A DNA stretch of 39,233 nucleotides from Solirubrobacteraceae bacterium (GTDB lineage: Bacteria > Actinomycetota > Thermoleophilia > Solirubrobacterales > Solirubrobacteraceae), in assembly GCA_016462625.1 (NCBI GenBank), contig JAEMSV010000034.1, forward strand, positions 1-39,233, in the 5' to 3' direction. Each line of letters starts with the position of its first letter. Within the stretch, counting starts at the first letter, position 1. The notes under the pieces are model-generated. The model ran no database searches and was not told where the DNA came from. It was given only the letters and a program-made list of their open reading frames with translations. A program made the position numbers and the translations under genes. Below, one piece after another: positions 37,099 through 39,233 of this stretch.

Positions 37099-39105
37099 TC
37101 AGAGCGGGAGCCTCGCCTCGACGGCCCAGCCGTCGAGCTGCGGCCCGGCGCGCAGCGTCCCGCCGATCTCGGCGGCGCGCACGGCCATGCCTTCCAGGCC
37201 GTAGCTCTGCGAGGCGCCATCCCCGCCCACCTCACCGGCACCGCCCCCGCTGCGCACCGTGATCGCCACCTCGCCCTCGCGTACCGCGACATCGACGTCA
37301 GTGGTCTCCCCCGTCGCGTGCTTGCGCGCGTTCGTCAGCGACTCCTGCACGATGCGCACAACTGCCGCGGCGGTCGCGGGCGGCACGCGGTCGAGCCGGG
37401 AGTCCAGCCGCGCACGGACCGGCTGGCCCGCCGCGACCGCATCCTCGACGAGCCGCCGCACGGAGCGCGCCGACCAGCGGCCGGGGCGCTTCGCGGGGTC
37501 GGGATCGGCGAGGAGAAGCCGCAAGCTCGTCAGCTCCGAGAGGGTCGCCCGGGCCGCTTCGTCGACGTGCGCGAGTGCTGCGCGGGCTGCGGCTGGGTCC
37601 CGGCGGCCGACCGCCTCGGCGACGCCCGCCTGGACCGCGATCAACGACAGGCCATGACCGACGACGTCGTGCAGCTCACGCGCGACCCGCCGGCGCTCGG
37701 CGGCAATCGCGACCTCGGTCAGGCACCGCCGGCGGAACTCCAGGATGTCGGCCTCCCGGCGAAGGCCGCGCGCCGCCTGGACCTGGCCCGCCACGGCCCG
37801 ACCGGCCGCCCAGATCGCCACACACGCGACCGCCATGTACGCGTACTGCGCGACGGTCCAGCTCGCAGCCTCCAGATACCACGACGCCAGGCTCCCCACG
37901 ACCGCGACGAGGAGACCGCACACCGCCTCCGGCAAGGATCGCGACCACGCGCCCGCGACGTACGCCACGGCGCAGCCGGTGAAGGTCTGCACCATCGTCA
38001 GCGACGAGAGGTCGCCGTTCACCGTGCGGGCGACCATCATCGCCGTCACCAGCGTCACGACCAGCAGCGGCGCCTCGCGCCGCCACACCAGCGGCAGCGG
38101 CATCAGGACGGCGAGGATCATTCCCGTCGGTCCGGCGACGTGGGGGATCTCGACCGTGAACGGCGTCCCCCAGAACGCGGCGGTGTACGGGAGCTCCGGC
38201 AGCTCCGCCTGGTCGATGACGCCGAACACCGCGAGCAGCAGCCACGGTGCGAGGCGCCCGGCCAGGTCACGGGCGGGGAGGGGCACGCGGAAGCGCCGCT
38301 CGACGATCAACGGCGGCCCGGGGATCATCGGTGCGGCGGGCGTCCCCCGCAGCATGCCGAGCATCCCGCGCAGCTCATCGGTCGCCGACGCGGCGAGCGC
38401 CGAGATGCGGTGCCCGACCGCCGCGAGGTCCTCGCCCGAGCTGCGGCTTGCGGTCGCCGTGAGCACGCGGACCTCGCGCACGAGGCCGGTCGCCACGCGC
38501 GCGAGTGACCGATCGAGCCCGTCGCGCTCGGCTTCCACCGCGACCTCGACGTGCTCGCCGACCCGCGCCTCGAGCACCTCGACGGACCGCCGCAGGGCGC
38601 CAACCTGCCCGCGGCGGTCGCGCAGGGCGAACCCGGGTACCGCGGCGGCCACGAGGATCCCCGCCGTGTACATCCCGAGGTTGAGCGGCGAGAAGGCGAA
38701 CCGGCCGACCTCGAGCAGCACGAGGATCACGAACGTCAGCGCGAACCCGGCGGCGAGCGCGACCCCGCCCCAGCCCCGAAGGCCGGTGGCGGGTCCGAAC
38801 GCCGAGGCGCCGAACAGCGCGTAGGCGAGCGCCAGGACCGCCGCCACGCTGCCCAGCGGGTACGCGCTCATGGCCGTCTGCACGAGGTAGAGCGCGCAGA
38901 CGAACGTCGCGACGCACAGCGGCCAGCGGCGGATCGCCAGCAGCGGAAGCGTGAGGCCGAGCGCGAAGGCGCAGGTGAGGGCCGGGCTCGCACGGAGCTC
39001 GAGCGCGAACAGCTCGCTGAGCGACCAGGCGATGAGCGCGAGCGCGGCGACAGTCGCCCCGTTCGCGCGTCCTGCGCCGGTGATTCGGACGAGGGCGGAT
39101 CGCAC
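37099..39105 (-). CDS. Sensor histidine kinase (HisKA_3 type) with duplicated membrane/dimerisation module
   Basis: 668 residues, GTG start at 39103-39105. The first module has about six membrane segments (residues 18-165), then a helical region (about 170-265) shaped like a HisKA_3 dimerisation helix pair but without a phospho-acceptor motif (RSSGEDLAAVGHRISALAAS). A second membrane module (about 285-440) follows, then a working kinase core: RRRVARELHDVVGHGLSLI with His about 479, the N box VRIVQESLTNARKHA, and a G-box/C-terminal SYGLEGMAVRAAEIGGTL. This is the NarL-partner family. The ATPase domain is short and the D-box region is Gly-rich (RSGGGAGEVGGDG) rather than the usual DDG. No response-regulator gene lies in the window on this strand, so its partner is elsewhere. 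Confidence 0.88.
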   Translation of the reverse strand: MRSALVRITGAGRANGATVAALALIAWSLSELFALELRASPALTCAFALGLTLPLLAIRRWPLCVATFVCALYLVQTAMSAYPLGSVAAVLALAYALFGASAFGPATGLRGWGGVALAAGFALTFVILVLLEVGRFAFSPLNLGMYTAGILVAAAVPGFALRDRRGQVGALRRSVEVLEARVGEHVEVAVEAERDGLDRSLARVATGLVREVRVLTATASRSSGEDLAAVGHRISALAASATDELRGMLGMLRGTPAAPMIPGPPLIVERRFRVPLPARDLAGRLAPWLLLAVFGVIDQAELPELPYTAAFWGTPFTVEIPHVAGPTGMILAVLMPLPLVWRREAPLLVVTLVTAMMVARTVNGDLSSLTMVQTFTGCAVAYVAGAWSRSLPEAVCGLLVAVVGSLASWYLEAASWTVAQYAYMAVACVAIWAAGRAVAGQVQAARGLRREADILEFRRRCLTEVAIAAERRRVARELHDVVGHGLSLIAVQAGVAEAVGRRDPAAARAALAHVDEAARATLSELTSLRLLLADPDPAKRPGRWSARSVRRLVEDAVAAGQPVRARLDSRLDRVPPATAAAVVRIVQESLTNARKHATGETTDVDVAVREGEVAITVRSGGGAGEVGGDGASQSYGLEGMAVRAAEIGGTLRAGPQLDGWAVEARLPL

Positions 39106-39183
39106 GGCGGTGAACGTTGCCCACCGTCGGGCGGCTCGTCATCCACCAAATGGTGTGTTCAAGCGGATCTCCCGCGCAGCTGA

Positions 39184-39207
39184 TAACCTACAACTGAATG
39201 GTTGTAG
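39184..39207 (+). promoter_or_regulatory. -10 box and inverted-repeat operator overlapping the ArsR-type start
   Basis: CTACAAC (39188-39194) and GTTGTAG (39201-39207) are perfect 7-base inverted arms around 6 bases that include the ATG at 39198. TAACCT (39184-39189) fits the TANNNT -10 pattern eight bases before that ATG. A second small palindrome, CACCA-AA-TGGTG (39144-39155), lies between the divergent starts. Binding at 39188-39207 would cover the transcription start, typical of self-repression. Confidence 0.55.
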
Positions 39208-39233
39208 ATGACGAGGTCGACCGCCTGTTCCAC
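39198..39233 (+). CDS. Start of a probable ArsR-family transcriptional regulator (truncated by window end)
   Basis: Only 12 codons are visible: M-V-V-D-D-E-V-D-R-L-F-H. This opening, with D-x-L-F-x-A-L expected to follow, is how many small ArsR/SmtB-type repressors begin, and an inverted repeat spans the start codon. The rest lies outside the window, so the assignment is weak. It is divergent from the histidine kinase with 92 bases between starts. Confidence 0.4.
   Translation, partial: MVVDDEVDRLFH

Noticed and set aside
34536..37292. 918-aa minus-strand frame opposite the Pro/Thr-rich and gamma-glutamyltransferase genes
   Set aside because: It crosses two well-supported plus-strand genes and has repetitive Arg/Gly/Val composition; no family pattern.

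Overview
The window reads as chromosome from a high-GC (roughly 70% by eye) actinomycete, most likely of the Thermoleophilia/Solirubrobacterales type. The grounds are GC-biased third codon positions throughout, many GTG starts and GTGA start/stop overlaps, an actinobacterial Ski2-like helicase with a DUF3516-type C-terminus, an LLM-class (probably F420-dependent) oxidoreductase, and secreted proteins ending in small beta domains of the kind common in Solirubrobacterales (RTX-type protein, Pro/Thr-rich protein). The lineage is inferred, not proven. I see no rRNA, tRNA, CRISPR array, insertion sequence or phage structural module. Coding density is very high; the longest gene-free stretches are about 230 bases (16178-16411) and 200 bases (19198-19404).

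Layout. 2-4562: the C-terminus of an ATPase/TPR regulator, a membrane-anchored CHAT (caspase-like) TPR protein, and a small divergent pair (54-aa zinc ribbon plus a 168-aa unknown). 4642-5859: a GH3/NagZ-like lipoprotein with an altered catalytic-dyad motif. 5802-16177: a ten-gene minus-strand operon, the most interesting part of the window. It is read FtsK/EccC-like ATPase -> coiled-coil two-TM protein -> 87-aa helical hairpin -> GrpE-like -> lid-less Hsp70 -> J-like/TPR protein -> polytopic protein with NTF2-like exterior domain -> 101-aa helical hairpin -> 257-aa helical/hydrophobic protein -> 154-aa soluble protein. Most junctions are GTGA overlaps or gaps of 1-13 bases. The two small hairpin proteins share a turn signature, IGGSxxGxDKE. 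I read this as a candidate chaperone-coupled, type VII-like export machine.

16412-19197: two secreted proteins (RTX repeats; beta-rich). 19405-25990: a three-gene plus-strand operon of a 1231-aa orphan protein without a signal peptide, a LamG-like protein, and a Vps62-like protein whose domain appears interrupted by a transmembrane hairpin. This is a second candidate undescribed system. 25987-29169: Ski2-like helicase and a Phd/VapC toxin-antitoxin pair whose promoter carries a 15-base palindrome. 29320-39105: DHA2-type MFS exporter, subtilisin-like protease, LLM oxidoreductase, Pro/Thr-rich secreted protein, gamma-glutamyltransferase and a tandem-architecture histidine kinase. 39198 to the end: the first 12 codons of a probable ArsR-family repressor, beginning inside its own inverted-repeat operator.

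Regulation: several genes have a TANNNT box 6-10 bases before the start codon, which suggests leaderless transcription.
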